From an uncultured Gammaproteobacteria bacterium (lineage in GTDB: Bacteria > Pseudomonadota > Gammaproteobacteria > Arenicellales > JAANXG01): DNA of 64,000 nt. Both the position numbers and the translations under genes were made by a program. The notes beneath the pieces were generated by a model. It was not told the origin of the DNA and made no database searches. It was given only the letters and a program-made list of their open reading frames with translations. The stretch covers positions 62,001 through 126,000 of the forward strand of contig CAMYMN010000001.1 of assembly GCA_947259395.1 (NCBI GenBank), read 5' to 3'. Below, one piece after another: positions 39,366 through 48,294 of this stretch. Numbering within the stretch: position 1 is the first letter of the stretch; the number at the start of each line of letters is the position of its first letter.

Positions 39366-42300
39366 TCAACCAGAAGCCGGCGACACGGCCCTGACATCGG
39401 TGCGCCGTAGTTGGTGAAACAATAGATACACGGCCGGAACCATCCCCAGGCTGACAATCATCGCAAATGACAATCCAGCGACGATCGTCACCGCCAGCGG
39501 TTGTAGCATTTCCGCACCTTCACCGAGTCCCAACGCCAAAGGCGACATCCCTACTACCGTGGTCAAGGTGGTCATAAGAATTGGACGCAGGCGCAGCCGC
39601 GCGGCATGTGCAATTGCGTCATGTAGCTGTTCGCCGCGCTCCCGCAGTATCTCGATATACTCCACCAGCACAATCGAGTTGTTGACAACAATACCGGCAA
39701 GCATAATCAAGCCTAGCCAGACCGGCATCGATAACGGCAGGTCGGTGACGGTCAGTCCTATCACCACTCCAATCACGGTGAAGGGTACACACAATAGGAT
39801 CACGAGCGGATTGCGCAGTGATTCGTACTGCACCGCCAACACGACGAACACCAGGAACAGGGCCAGCGACAATACAACATTCGCGATCCCCTGCCCTTTT
39901 TGTAGCGATTCCTCTGCGCCGCCGAAATACATTGTATAGCCCGACGGAAGATCTAATTTACTCATCTCACCGCGCACTGCTGCGATCACCTGTCCCAAGG
40001 TGTAATTTGACTTCGGAGCGGCGGTTACTTCGATGATGCGGTTTTGGTTATCCCGATGCAGCTCCAGCGGCGCCGGCACCAGCAGTACTTCCGCCACGTC
40101 ACCGAGGTATATCGCCGGCCGCTCCTCAGTGGCCGGAAATAGCAACACCGAGTCTAAATCTTTGGGATGATCGAACTGCGTGCGCGGCAAGCGCACTAAT
40201 ATCGGATACGCGCGATCGCCGTCGAGAAAATCGCTGGCCACCACACCTTGCAAAGCAATGCGTACTTGGTTCCCCACTTGCGATACATCGACACCGAGGT
40301 CCGCCGCACGTTCCCTGTCCACGGTAATGGCAAACTCCTGCCGCACCTCCTCAGCGGTGTGTTCGATATTCTTCAGTCCCGGAATCGCTCCGAGACTGGA
40401 GGCAATCTGATCGGCGAGCCGATTGAGAACGCTGAGCCCCGGTCCCTGGATACGCACGCTGATTTCCTGTTCCGAACGCCCGAATCGCAGACCGCGAATG
40501 CTTCGCGCCCGGGATCGTATCTTGATGCCGGCGATCTCGGCGTTGTCAAACGCGTTGTTGAAGCGGCGCACCCATTCGCGGCTACTCAACGGGCGATCAG
40601 AACGCGTTACAAGCTGCACTTTTAGCGTCGTGCGGTTCGACACCTGCCGCTCAGTACGGCCAAAGATATAGCCACCCACGACGGTAAATACCGTTTCCAC
40701 GTGCCCCTGACCCCAGACCAGTTGCTCGATGCGTCTGACTTTGTCGTCCATGTCGTTGACCGACCGGCTCGGATCAACGGTCACGTCGATTCTGACCCGT
40801 CCGTCATCCAGCCTTGGCAGGAACTCTCTATTGTCGGACGTGAAAACCGGCACGGCCAAAACCAGCGCCAGTATTGCCACCGCCAACAACAACCAATAGC
40901 GGTGTTTAGCCAGTATCCACACGACGAATGCGCTATAGCCGCTGCTTAACCGGTTCATGATCCTGTCGACGACATGACGAAATCGCCCGATCTCGGAACG
41001 GCCGATGCGTGCCGCTAAACTGGGCACTAAGGTCAAAGCGACCACCATGGAAGCCAGAATTGCCGCGGAAATCGTAAAGATCAATTCGCGAAATAACAAG
41101 GCGACCAATCCACCGATGAACAAGAATGGCAACACCGCCGCCAGATTAGTCGAAGTCGAAGCAACAATAGCGCTGGTGACTTCCGCCGCCGCATTGCGTC
41201 CAGCCTCAAGCGGTTGTTCTCCTTGCTGTTGATGGCGGGTCATGTTTTCCAACATCACGATCGTATTATCCACCAACAACCCGACTCCCAACGCCAGTCC
41301 ACCCAGGGTCATGATGTTAAGCGTCAAACCGCCGGCGCCCATGATTGCAAATGTAACCATAATGGAAATGGGAATCGCGGTGCCGATGATCAATGTGCGG
41401 CGTAGGCTACCGAGAAACAGGTACACGACGATCATCGCCAGTAACGCACCCATTACCGCCGCATAGGTCGCATTGCGCAATGCATTACGCACATAGGTGG
41501 ATTGGTCCGCTACGATGTCAATGTGAATGTCCTCCGGGATCAACTGGTTGGCGCGTAACCAGTTCATTCGCGCCTTCACGACGTCGGCGACATTGACGGT
41601 GTTGGCATCGGGTTGCTTTTGCACTGAAATTTTCACGCCGGGCACGCCGTTCAATCGCACCCGCAAGCGATTATCCTCATGGGCATCAATAACTTGAGCC
41701 ACTTCGCCGAGCGGCACCTGTTCGTCCGCACGTGTCCTGATCGGTAGTTGTCTCAATTGCTCCAGACTTACCACGCGTCCCGCGGTGCGGCTGCCAAACT
41801 CCAGTGTCGGCAATATCAATCGCCCGCTCGGTTGATCTACGTTGCCACGGTCTATGGCGCTGACGACATCATTGATGGTCAACCCGAGTCCGGCGAGGCG
41901 ATGTTGATCCGGCACTACATGGATCTCACGTACCAGGCCACCACCCACCTCGACCGCTGCCACCCCCGGCAAATTCAGGAAAAACTTCGCAAACACATCG
42001 TCGCCCCAGGTACGCAGCGCCACCGGATCGCGTTGGGTGGAACTGAGCACATATTCCGCGATCGGTATCTGACTGGGGTCGAGCTTGTATATGATTGGCG
42101 GATCTATGGTATCGGGCAGGAACCGTTTGGCACGATCCAAACGCGTGCTCGCGTCCCGCAACGCGATATCGATATCCTTACCATAAGGGAATGACAGACT
42201 CACGGTGCTCGTGCCCTCAATGGTTTTGGACTCCACATGAATCGCATCTTCGGTTATAGCAAGTTGCTCTTCGAGTTGCCGGGTCACCTGATCCTCCATG

Positions 42301-42500
42301 ACCTTGGCCGATACACCGGCGTCGATGATCCGCACCCTGATTTGTGGATAAATGAGCTTCGGCAGCAAATCCACCGCTAATCGATCCAACACCGACAGGC
42401 CGAGGACCACGACCGCCAGTGCGATCATGATGGTCCCCACTGGATGGCGAATCGACCATACCGCAAGGCCACCTGTGCGTAACTTGGATTTACCCGCCAT
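39366..42500 (-). CDS. RND efflux permease (AcrB/HAE-1-like)
   Basis: This 1044-residue inner-membrane pump has the two-fold repeated RND architecture with twelve expected helices and two large periplasmic loops. Signatures include the N-terminal SIRHPVGTIMIALAVVVLGL, FPYGKDIDIALRDASTRLDRAKRFLP, LGVGLLVDNTIVMLENM (the helix-4 relay region, with VDN instead of the VDD of AcrB) and MLAGIVVNNSIVLVEYI in the second half. The single Asp in helix 4 suggests a relay closer to heavy-metal or lipid-related RND proteins, so the substrate is open. It overlaps the adaptor gene by 11 bp; no outer-membrane channel gene is nearby. Confidence 0.92.
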   Translation of the reverse strand: MAGKSKLRTGGLAVWSIRHPVGTIMIALAVVVLGLSVLDRLAVDLLPKLIYPQIRVRIIDAGVSAKVMEDQVTRQLEEQLAITEDAIHVESKTIEGTSTVSLSFPYGKDIDIALRDASTRLDRAKRFLPDTIDPPIIYKLDPSQIPIAEYVLSSTQRDPVALRTWGDDVFAKFFLNLPGVAAVEVGGGLVREIHVVPDQHRLAGLGLTINDVVSAIDRGNVDQPSGRLILPTLEFGSRTAGRVVSLEQLRQLPIRTRADEQVPLGEVAQVIDAHEDNRLRVRLNGVPGVKISVQKQPDANTVNVADVVKARMNWLRANQLIPEDIHIDIVADQSTYVRNALRNATYAAVMGALLAMIVVYLFLGSLRRTLIIGTAIPISIMVTFAIMGAGGLTLNIMTLGGLALGVGLLVDNTIVMLENMTRHQQQGEQPLEAGRNAAAEVTSAIVASTSTNLAAVLPFLFIGGLVALLFRELIFTISAAILASMVVALTLVPSLAARIGRSEIGRFRHVVDRIMNRLSSGYSAFVVWILAKHRYWLLLAVAILALVLAVPVFTSDNREFLPRLDDGRVRIDVTVDPSRSVNDMDDKVRRIEQLVWGQGHVETVFTVVGGYIFGRTERQVSNRTTLKVQLVTRSDRPLSSREWVRRFNNAFDNAEIAGIKIRSRARSIRGLRFGRSEQEISVRIQGPGLSVLNRLADQIASSLGAIPGLKNIEHTAEEVRQEFAITVDRERAADLGVDVSQVGNQVRIALQGVVASDFLDGDRAYPILVRLPRTQFDHPKDLDSVLLFPATEERPAIYLGDVAEVLLVPAPLELHRDNQNRIIEVTAAPKSNYTLGQVIAAVRGEMSKLDLPSGYTMYFGGAEESLQKGQGIANVVLSLALFLVFVVLAVQYESLRNPLVILLCVPFTVIGVVIGLTVTDLPLSMPVWLGLIMLAGIVVNNSIVLVEYIEILRERGEQLHDAIAHAARLRLRPILMTTLTTVVGMSPLALGLGEGAEMLQPLAVTIVAGLSFAMIVSLGMVPAVYLLFHQLRRTDVRAVSPASG

Positions 42501-43584
42501 GAGTCGCGCGAAGCGCCGCTGTGGTCACCACGGGTTTCACCTTTTGTCCCTCGCGCAAACCGAGAAAACCGGACGTCACCACCCGCTCTCCGGCGTTCAC
42601 GCCGGAAACGACTTCCACTGAATCCGACAATCGCAGTCCGGTGCGAATGCCACGGCGATGGATTTGAAATTCCGAATCAACGATGAACACATATTCACCC
42701 TGTTCGTCGCGCCTGAGCGCGGCTAGGGGAATAGTTATGGCATCCGTGCGCCGGCTGGTGATGACCACCCGGCAGAATTGGCCGGCCCGTGCCGATGCTG
42801 GAACCTGCTCCAACACCACTTCGAGCTTTCCTCTGCGGGTCTTCGGATCGATGGTGGGGTAGATGCGACTGATTACACCCGGTAATCCACGCTTGCCCAG
42901 GGCGTCGATACTAACCACTACTTCGTCACCCACTTGCAATCCCGGTAACAGCAACTCCGATACGCTGACATCTGTGACCAGCGATGAAGAATCGACCAGC
43001 GTCATCAAATGTTGATGTTTTGCCGCCACATCCCCGGCGTTCACGAGGCGTTCCGCAATAGTGCCGGCGAACGGCGCCTTGATGGTCATATAATCGTGAC
43101 GTGTTTCCAACAGTCGTTCGTCGGCAGCCGCTATCTGCAGATCGGTCTTCGCTTTCGTCAACGCTTCCTCGCTGGACAAGTCTTTCTTGCGCAGACGTTG
43201 CAATCGCTTGACATCGCTTTCGAATTGCTTGCGCTGTGCGACCGCCTTGTCCAACTCTGCGGCTAGTACACGGTCATCCAAACGCACTAACACATCACTG
43301 ATCGCAACGTCATCGCCCTCGCGGGCCAAGACCCGTAAAATGGCTCCTTCCTCTTGACTGATAATGCGGGCTTCACGCAATGCGCGTAATGTACCGGAAC
43401 GTTCAAAGGCATAGCTGAGCGTTTGTTGCTTGACATCGCTAACTTCAACCAAATGAGCTGCATCGCGACGCTGGGGTTTGGGCGATTTAGCCGGGCTGTT
43501 GCTGTCCGCCGAACACCCGGCCAACGTCAGTAATAACGGTGCCCATAACCACCGGATACAACGGTGTGCGATTACGAAAGTCAC
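42490..43584 (-). CDS. RND periplasmic adaptor (membrane fusion lipoprotein)
   Basis: This 364-residue HlyD/AcrA-type adaptor connects the RND permease with an outer-membrane channel. A lipoprotein signal ends in LTLAGC (about residue 24). The lipoyl halves flank a short coiled-coil hairpin (LDKAVAQRKQFESDVKRLQRLRKKDL to AAADERLLETRHDY), with IKAPFAGTIAERLVNAGDVA at the second lipoyl half and a beta-barrel and C-terminal membrane-proximal domain after it. It is cotranscribed upstream of the pump. Confidence 0.92.
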   Translation of the reverse strand: MTFVIAHRCIRWLWAPLLLTLAGCSADSNSPAKSPKPQRRDAAHLVEVSDVKQQTLSYAFERSGTLRALREARIISQEEGAILRVLAREGDDVAISDVLVRLDDRVLAAELDKAVAQRKQFESDVKRLQRLRKKDLSSEEALTKAKTDLQIAAADERLLETRHDYMTIKAPFAGTIAERLVNAGDVAAKHQHLMTLVDSSSLVTDVSVSELLLPGLQVGDEVVVSIDALGKRGLPGVISRIYPTIDPKTRRGKLEVVLEQVPASARAGQFCRVVITSRRTDAITIPLAALRRDEQGEYVFIVDSEFQIHRRGIRTGLRLSDSVEVVSGVNAGERVVTSGFLGLREGQKVKPVVTTAALRATHGG

Positions 43585-43606
43585 GGCGTTGTTCCTAATA
43601 CTAGCG

Positions 43607-44137
43607 TCAGCGACGGGAATTGATCGACAGGGTAGGCAGAAAACGTTCGAGCTCTGTCAGCGCTATCTCGTATACCTGACGTTTGAATTCCACGATCTGA
43701 TCCACTGCGCGCCAATAATCGATCCACTGCCATTCATCAAATTCCGGTTTGGACGATGTATTGAGACAGACCTTGGAATCTTCACACAGCAGACGCAACA
43801 AAAACCAAATTTGCTTCTGACCCATGAAGGTTTCGTTCTTCGACCGCTGTCCGCGACGCAAGTTGTGCGGTAAATCATATTTCAGCCAGTCCTGGGTTCT
43901 GGCAATCACGCGAACATGGTCCCGGGTCAGGCCAATCTCCTCGTACAACTCCCGAAACAGGGCCTCTTCGGGCGTCTCATTAGAACGCACCCCCCCTTGT
44001 GGAAACTGCCAACCGTCATGGGCGCGCCGCCGTGCCCACAGTACCTGGTTATAACGGTTAAAGAGGATGATCCCGACGTTGGGTCGGTAGCCATCGTCCT
44101 TAGAAATGCTATCGTAATCCCGGCCGGTCATTGGCAT
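43607..44137 (-). CDS. rppH: RNA 5'-pyrophosphohydrolase RppH (Nudix)
   Basis: RppH removes pyrophosphate from mRNA 5' ends and so triggers decay. The protein has the RppH-specific DDGYRPNVGIILFNRYNQVLWARR and WQFPQGGV followed by the Nudix box (GGVRSNETPEEALFRELYEE, then IGL). The C-terminal VEFKRQVYEIALTEL matches the family. I start at ATG 44137 (MPMTGRDYD, 176 residues); even this is about 10 residues longer than E. coli RppH, so a later non-ATG start is possible. Confidence 0.93.
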   Translation of the reverse strand: MPMTGRDYDSISKDDGYRPNVGIILFNRYNQVLWARRRAHDGWQFPQGGVRSNETPEEALFRELYEEIGLTRDHVRVIARTQDWLKYDLPHNLRRGQRSKNETFMGQKQIWFLLRLLCEDSKVCLNTSSKPEFDEWQWIDYWRAVDQIVEFKRQVYEIALTELERFLPTLSINSRR

Positions 44138-44276
44138 TTTAAAGTCATTGATACTATGGGTGCATTGTTTCATGAAGGTCATCTTGCCGCAATCGCTGAT
44201 CGTGTCACTTTGATTTACAATTCCGCACGGGTCGCTATGCTAGGCAACCCTTCGGATTGCAAAAGCTCCATAAACC

Positions 44277-44948
44277 ATGACATTGGCGATATTCGACCTC
44301 GACAACACCCTATTGAGCGGTGACAGTGATCACGCTTGGGGGCTGTTTCTTGCCGAGCTCAACGTCGTTGACGCAAATCACCATCGGCGTGAGCAACAAC
44401 GTTACTATGCGGATTACGTTGCCGGCAAACTGGATATTCATGAGTTCTTGCGTTTTCAGTTACAAGCGCTCAAAGACAACGACCCGGCAGATCTAAGACA
44501 GTGGCGGGAACGCTTTGTCTCGGAGAAGATTGTGCCAATGATCAGTCAGCATGCTTACGATCTTGTACGGCGGCATCGTGCCCAAGGCCATACGCTGATG
44601 ATAATCACCGCGACGAACCGCTTTATTACGCAACCGATCGCCCACAAGTTCGATGTCGACGTATTGATCGCGACTGAACCGGAGATGGTCAACGGCCGTT
44701 TTACCGGCGAGGTGCAGGGCGTACCTTGCTTCCAGGATGGGAAGGTCACATTACTCCACACATGGCTGACGGAACACGGTGGAGACCTCAACGGGAGCTG
44801 GTGTTACACCGATTCACACAATGATCTGTCGCTGATGCAGGTGGTGGATCATCCGGTAGCGGTAAACCCAGATCACGTTCTCACCGCGGAAGCGAAATAT
44901 CGCGGCTGGCCAATTCTGGAGTTTCAACATCCCAATACTCACGCCTAA
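44277..44948 (+). CDS. HAD-IB family phosphatase (SerB-like)
   Basis: This 223-residue HAD hydrolase has motif I FDLDNTLLSGDSD, motif II (IITATN), a lysine before CYTDSHNDLSLM (motif IV region) and a helical cap typical of subfamily IB. Related proteins act on phosphoserine or other small phosphomonoesters (for example histidinol phosphate), and the substrate cannot be named. It diverges from rppH, an arrangement common in Gammaproteobacteria, and its stop overlaps the stop of the next gene by 4 bp. Confidence 0.88.
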   Translation: MTLAIFDLDNTLLSGDSDHAWGLFLAELNVVDANHHRREQQRYYADYVAGKLDIHEFLRFQLQALKDNDPADLRQWRERFVSEKIVPMISQHAYDLVRRHRAQGHTLMIITATNRFITQPIAHKFDVDVLIATEPEMVNGRFTGEVQGVPCFQDGKVTLLHTWLTEHGGDLNGSWCYTDSHNDLSLMQVVDHPVAVNPDHVLTAEAKYRGWPILEFQHPNTHA

Positions 44949-45304
44949 TTAGCGTTGTCGCTACGTATTTTTTCATACTGCTCGCGAAACAGCTGCTCCA
45001 GTTCATCAATAACTTCTATCGCCTCCCTGCCGCGCATGATGTGCTGTGTCATAAGACTTGATGCTTGAGTGAACAAATCCTTGGTCTCCAACATCGGATA
45101 GGTATTGGTCAATCTTTTCATGGCGCTGACCACACTTTCGTTATCGGGCCGGGGTATATTTAGTGGTTCCGTCACCGAAGGCGTATGGTCAACGCATCGC
45201 GCGCTCAAGAATTCAGCAAAGTCCAGAAGGCTGTCCTGCTCACCTCTGCCAAGGCGGCGAAACAGTTCCAACAGTTTATTTTCCCGCAAGTTCAACCGTG
45301 ACAA
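44945..45304 (-). CDS. Conserved small protein of unknown function
   Basis: A 119-residue, mainly helical, soluble protein that I cannot assign. The N-terminal half has LGRGEQDSLLDFAEFLSAR, a short pattern also seen in DUF2281-type proteins; the C-terminal half is a charged amphipathic helix (REAIEVIDELEQLFREQYEKIR). There is no signal peptide or membrane segment. It lies 16 bp downstream of the LysR gene on the same strand and is probably cotranscribed with it. Confidence 0.65.
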   Translation of the reverse strand: MSRLNLRENKLLELFRRLGRGEQDSLLDFAEFLSARCVDHTPSVTEPLNIPRPDNESVVSAMKRLTNTYPMLETKDLFTQASSLMTQHIMRGREAIEVIDELEQLFREQYEKIRSDNAN

Positions 45305-45320
45305 CCGGCGTCCAAGTGGG

Positions 45321-46217
45321 TCATTGCTTGTCGCAGTGCTGTTCGGCGAAGTTTAGAAACTCTTCCATCGCCCGCAGCCGAAACTTTTGTCGCTGATAAA
45401 CGATGGAGAAAGGACGCGTCATCGGCGGATCCAGCGGTACCGCAGCCAGCGTTCCCAGTTTGAGCTCTTTGTTGAGCGTGGATTCCGAAATGAGGGTGAT
45501 ACCGAGCCCAGCCTCCACGGCGCTCTTTATCGATTCCGGGCTGCCGAATTCCATGATCAGGTTCAAGTCGTTGAGTGTAAGGCTGTTTTTCTTTAAATAA
45601 CTGACGATGACATCCAACGTGCCCGAACCTTCTTCGCGGCATATAAACGGAAACGAAAGGATTTCCCTGATATTGATAGAATCTTTGTTGGCCAGAGGGT
45701 GATCCGGCGGACATACCGCCATCAGTTGATCATGCCAACACACCTTGACCACGAGGTTTTTGTTGGTCACCGGCGCTTCGACTATTCCCACATCGATCTC
45801 GTTGTCTTCCACCATGTGCACGATACCAACGGTGTTGGAGACCTTGAGACGAACCTTGACGTCAGAATATTGCGCCTGAAACCGCCCCAACAAACTGGGA
45901 ATTCGATATTCGGCAATCGTCGTGCTGGCGCCAATCACCAACACCCCAATGACGTCACCTGTCAAGGTGCGGACTTGATTGTCCATCTCGTTGTACAGGC
46001 CGATGATGCGTTCGGCGTAGGTAAACACATGCGCGCCGGCCTCAGTGAGGCTGATCTTATTATGGGTGCGGTCGAACAACCGGGTGTTGAAGTACTCTTC
46101 GAGTTGGCGGATCTGGAAGGTCACCGCAGGCTGGGTCATATGCAGCGACTCCGCGGCCTTGGTAAAGCTCAGTAATCGCGCGACCGTATAGAACACCTGG
46201 AGACGACGATCAGCCAT
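45321..46217 (-). CDS. LysR-family transcriptional regulator
   Basis: This LysR-type regulator has an N-terminal winged helix (RRLQVFYTVARLLSFTKAAESLHMTQPAVTFQIRQLEEYF) and a C-terminal substrate-binding domain (about residues 90-295, GASTTIAEYRIPSLLGRF, GLGITLISESTL). I prefer the second ATG (46217, MADRRLQ; 298 residues) over 46226. The sequence is in the CysL/CbbR-like broad group, but the effector and targets are unknown. No divergent target gene is next to it; a dyad overlaps its own -10 box, suggesting autoregulation. Confidence 0.92.
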   Translation of the reverse strand: MADRRLQVFYTVARLLSFTKAAESLHMTQPAVTFQIRQLEEYFNTRLFDRTHNKISLTEAGAHVFTYAERIIGLYNEMDNQVRTLTGDVIGVLVIGASTTIAEYRIPSLLGRFQAQYSDVKVRLKVSNTVGIVHMVEDNEIDVGIVEAPVTNKNLVVKVCWHDQLMAVCPPDHPLANKDSINIREILSFPFICREEGSGTLDVIVSYLKKNSLTLNDLNLIMEFGSPESIKSAVEAGLGITLISESTLNKELKLGTLAAVPLDPPMTRPFSIVYQRQKFRLRAMEEFLNFAEQHCDKQ

Positions 46218-46253
46218 ACGCGCCATAAACTCAGTCTGTGGAGACAGCCCTAC

Positions 46254-46273
46254 ATTATAAAGAATTTTTATAA
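46254..46273 (-). promoter_or_regulatory. LysR gene promoter -10 with overlapping palindromic operator
   Basis: A perfect TATAAT (46259-46254, minus strand) lies about 37 bp before the LysR start. It overlaps a 7-bp inverted repeat, TTATAAA-5 bp-TTTATAA (46255-46273), consistent with a LysR-type T-N11-A site used for autorepression. The -35 is weak. Confidence 0.5.
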
Positions 46274-46339
46274 AAGGTGCGAACGTGCGGCGGCCGGCGC
46301 CAGCCGCTCAATATGCCCGTTTGCAGGGTCGACGCGGAC

Positions 46340-47509
46340 TTAAAAGCCGTCCAACTTCAGTCTCAAGTCGGTGGCGCTGCTCGCGTGCTGCAGTGCCGTC
46401 TCTTCGGTGATATCGCCGCCGCGGCACAGCTCAAACAAATGCTGATCAAACGACAGCATACCTTCTACTGTCGATTCCTTGCGCACCAGGTCGGAAATTT
46501 CTTTTACTCGCAACGGATCGAGTATGAGTTCACGCACCCGACTACTCACCGTCATCACCTCACAAGCCACGACTCTCCCCTCCCCGTCGGCCTTGGGCAA
46601 CAGGCGTTGGGCCACAACAGCGCACAGGTTTTGCGCCAGCTTAGAGCGAATTGTGGGCTGAGCATCGGGCGAGAACGCGGAGATCATGCGCGTCACGGTT
46701 TCGGCGGTGGCCGGCGCATGTAAGGTGGAAAACACCAGATGGCCGGTCTCAGCAGCGGTGAGCGCCGTCTCTATGGTCTCGGGATCGCGCATTTCACCGA
46801 GCAGGATGACGTCGGGATCTTCACGAAGGGCCGCTTTCATGGACATCGCGAACGTGGTCGCATCCACTCCTAACTCGCGTTGTGAGATGATGCATCTGTT
46901 CTCGCTAAAAATGAATTCCACCGGATCCTCGATGGTGATCACATGCTTGGCGTAATTGAAGTTGATCTCGTTAATTAGTGTGGCAATGGTGGTCGATTTT
47001 CCGGACCCGGTGGCGCCGGTCAGAATCACCAGTCCCCTCTCGAAGCGGGTAAAGTCGGTGATCATTGGCGGTAGCTTTAGTTCCTCCGGCGTCGGAATCT
47101 GCGTTTGAATAACACGCAATGCCATCGCCACGGTGCCCCGCTGAAAATACGCGTTGACACGTACCCGGCCAATGCCTTTCAAACCAAACGATAAGTCGAC
47201 TTGATAATCGCGCTCGAACTGCTCCCAGTGTCTTGGGCTCATGATCTTTTGCGCCAGCACCTCCATATCGGTCACCGATAGAACCGGGAACTGACGCAAC
47301 GGCCGCAGGACACTGTCGATCCTCACGATGGGATGGTTCTTGGCCCGAAAATGGATGTCGGACGCACGATGCCGAACGGCCGTCGCCAACACGAGACCCA
47401 AATATTTCAGAGGTTCACCGGACTCACTCGAGGGTTGAGGCACTTCGGGCGGAGGGACTTCCGTCACCACGGACACATCGGAGTTTTTCGGCTTTTGGGT
47501 GTTTTCCAT
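46340..47509 (-). CDS. PilT/PilU-family twitching motility ATPase
   Basis: This 389-residue ATPase belongs to the type IV pilus retraction family. After a proline-rich N-terminal tail (about residues 1-32) comes an ASDIHFRA PAS-like start, Walker A GATGSGKST (165-173), the Asp box TIEDPVEF, Walker B (DVILLGEMRDPETIETALTAAETGHLVFSTLHA) and an RLLPKADGEGRV segment. It lacks the cysteine zinc motif of PilB. It is far from pilBCD and has no pilus gene partner here; PilT versus PilU cannot be settled by eye. Confidence 0.9.
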   Translation of the reverse strand: MENTQKPKNSDVSVVTEVPPPEVPQPSSESGEPLKYLGLVLATAVRHRASDIHFRAKNHPIVRIDSVLRPLRQFPVLSVTDMEVLAQKIMSPRHWEQFERDYQVDLSFGLKGIGRVRVNAYFQRGTVAMALRVIQTQIPTPEELKLPPMITDFTRFERGLVILTGATGSGKSTTIATLINEINFNYAKHVITIEDPVEFIFSENRCIISQRELGVDATTFAMSMKAALREDPDVILLGEMRDPETIETALTAAETGHLVFSTLHAPATAETVTRMISAFSPDAQPTIRSKLAQNLCAVVAQRLLPKADGEGRVVACEVMTVSSRVRELILDPLRVKEISDLVRKESTVEGMLSFDQHLFELCRGGDITEETALQHASSATDLRLKLDGF

Positions 47510-47544
47510 GGGTCAATGCCACCTGATCTATGCGAAGTGCGTTT

Positions 47545-47573
47545 ATCTTACGTATAACGCAGACGATTACCAA
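47545..47573 (-). promoter_or_regulatory. Possible promoter of the PilT/PilU-like gene
   Basis: TTGGTA (47573-47568), 17 bp, TAAGAT (47550-47545) on the minus strand, 36 bp before the ATG. Spacing is ideal and both boxes match four of six consensus bases. Confidence 0.4.
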
Positions 47574-47659
47574 CCTGGGCTACACGCTACTAACTTACAG
47601 AATAGCAACTGCTAACGATTATGGAAGGAATACACCGCGGGCAAAAGCGGGAACGGAGC

Positions 47660-47692
47660 CGTTGGGCCGGCGCCACAGGCTCCGGCCCAACG
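47660..47692 (-). terminator. Strong hairpin downstream of the SCP2-like gene
   Basis: A perfect 11-bp stem, CGTTGGGCCGG / CCGGCCCAACG, starts 9 bp after the stop of the SCP2-like gene. There is no T-run, but the stability and position suggest transcription termination or 3'-end protection before the PilT/PilU-like gene. Confidence 0.55.
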
Positions 47693-47700
47693 CGGTTATT

Positions 47701-48216
47701 TCAGGGACAACTTTCGGCCGAGGACGGTACTTGACCCACCAATAACAGAAACTTTTTGAACGGACCCATATTATTCATGGCCTCCATTTTGGGTCCCGAA
47801 AACTTGAGGCGAAAGCTCATCATCGCCCACATCGGACCGTAATCACCGTTGCCCATCTGTACCCAGCGCTTGGTCTTCGCGTGCATGATGTAATCGACAT
47901 CCGTGTCGGGTTCGTTTTCCACCTTACCGCCGTAGACACACTTGGCCTTGCCATCCTGTTCGGCGATGCGCAGCTCCACCCGCGGGCTGTCGGCACAATC
48001 GGTGCGATACACGTGCATGATCTTGTGGCCACGATCCTTGTTATTGGCCACCCAACCCGACTGGATCAGCTCACCCGTCAACACCGGTTCCGCGTTCCAC
48101 GCCTCGCAGGCCTTAACGCCCCAATCGGTCGACATCAATACCGTCTCGGCATGCACCACCGGGATCAGTGCTAGGATCGTTGCCGCAACACAGCCTTGAA
48201 TGACCCTTGTTTTCAT
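47701..48216 (-). CDS. Periplasmic SCP2-like (sterol-carrier-type) lipid-binding protein
   Basis: This 171-residue protein has a signal peptide (VAATILALIPVVHA). The C-terminal half (about residues 90-165) reads VDYIMHAKTKRWVQMGNGDYGPMWAMMSFRLKFSGPKMEAMNNMGPFKKFLLLVG, which resembles SCP2 domains that bind fatty acyl or sterol ligands in a hydrophobic tunnel; this is inference from pattern. Several cysteines (residues near 37, 75, 93 and 170) may form disulfides. It lies directly downstream of a FadL-type porin on the same strand, suggesting that it receives hydrophobic ligands in the periplasm. Confidence 0.65.
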   Translation of the reverse strand: MKTRVIQGCVAATILALIPVVHAETVLMSTDWGVKACEAWNAEPVLTGELIQSGWVANNKDRGHKIMHVYRTDCADSPRVELRIAEQDGKAKCVYGGKVENEPDTDVDYIMHAKTKRWVQMGNGDYGPMWAMMSFRLKFSGPKMEAMNNMGPFKKFLLLVGQVPSSAESCP

Positions 48217-48252
48217 ATGCGTTCTCTCTTGCTCTGTAGACGATGACAGACA

Positions 48253-48278
48253 GAGCCACGGCGCTCTTACCGTGGCTC
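48253..48278 (-). terminator. Hairpin between the fadL-like and SCP2-like genes
   Basis: A 9-bp perfect stem (GAGCCACGG / CCGTGGCTC, 8-nt loop) directly after the FadL stop on the minus strand. It lacks a long T-run; it may attenuate or stabilise rather than fully stop transcription. Confidence 0.5.
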
Positions 48279-48294
48279 ATCCGTCTTTGTATGA

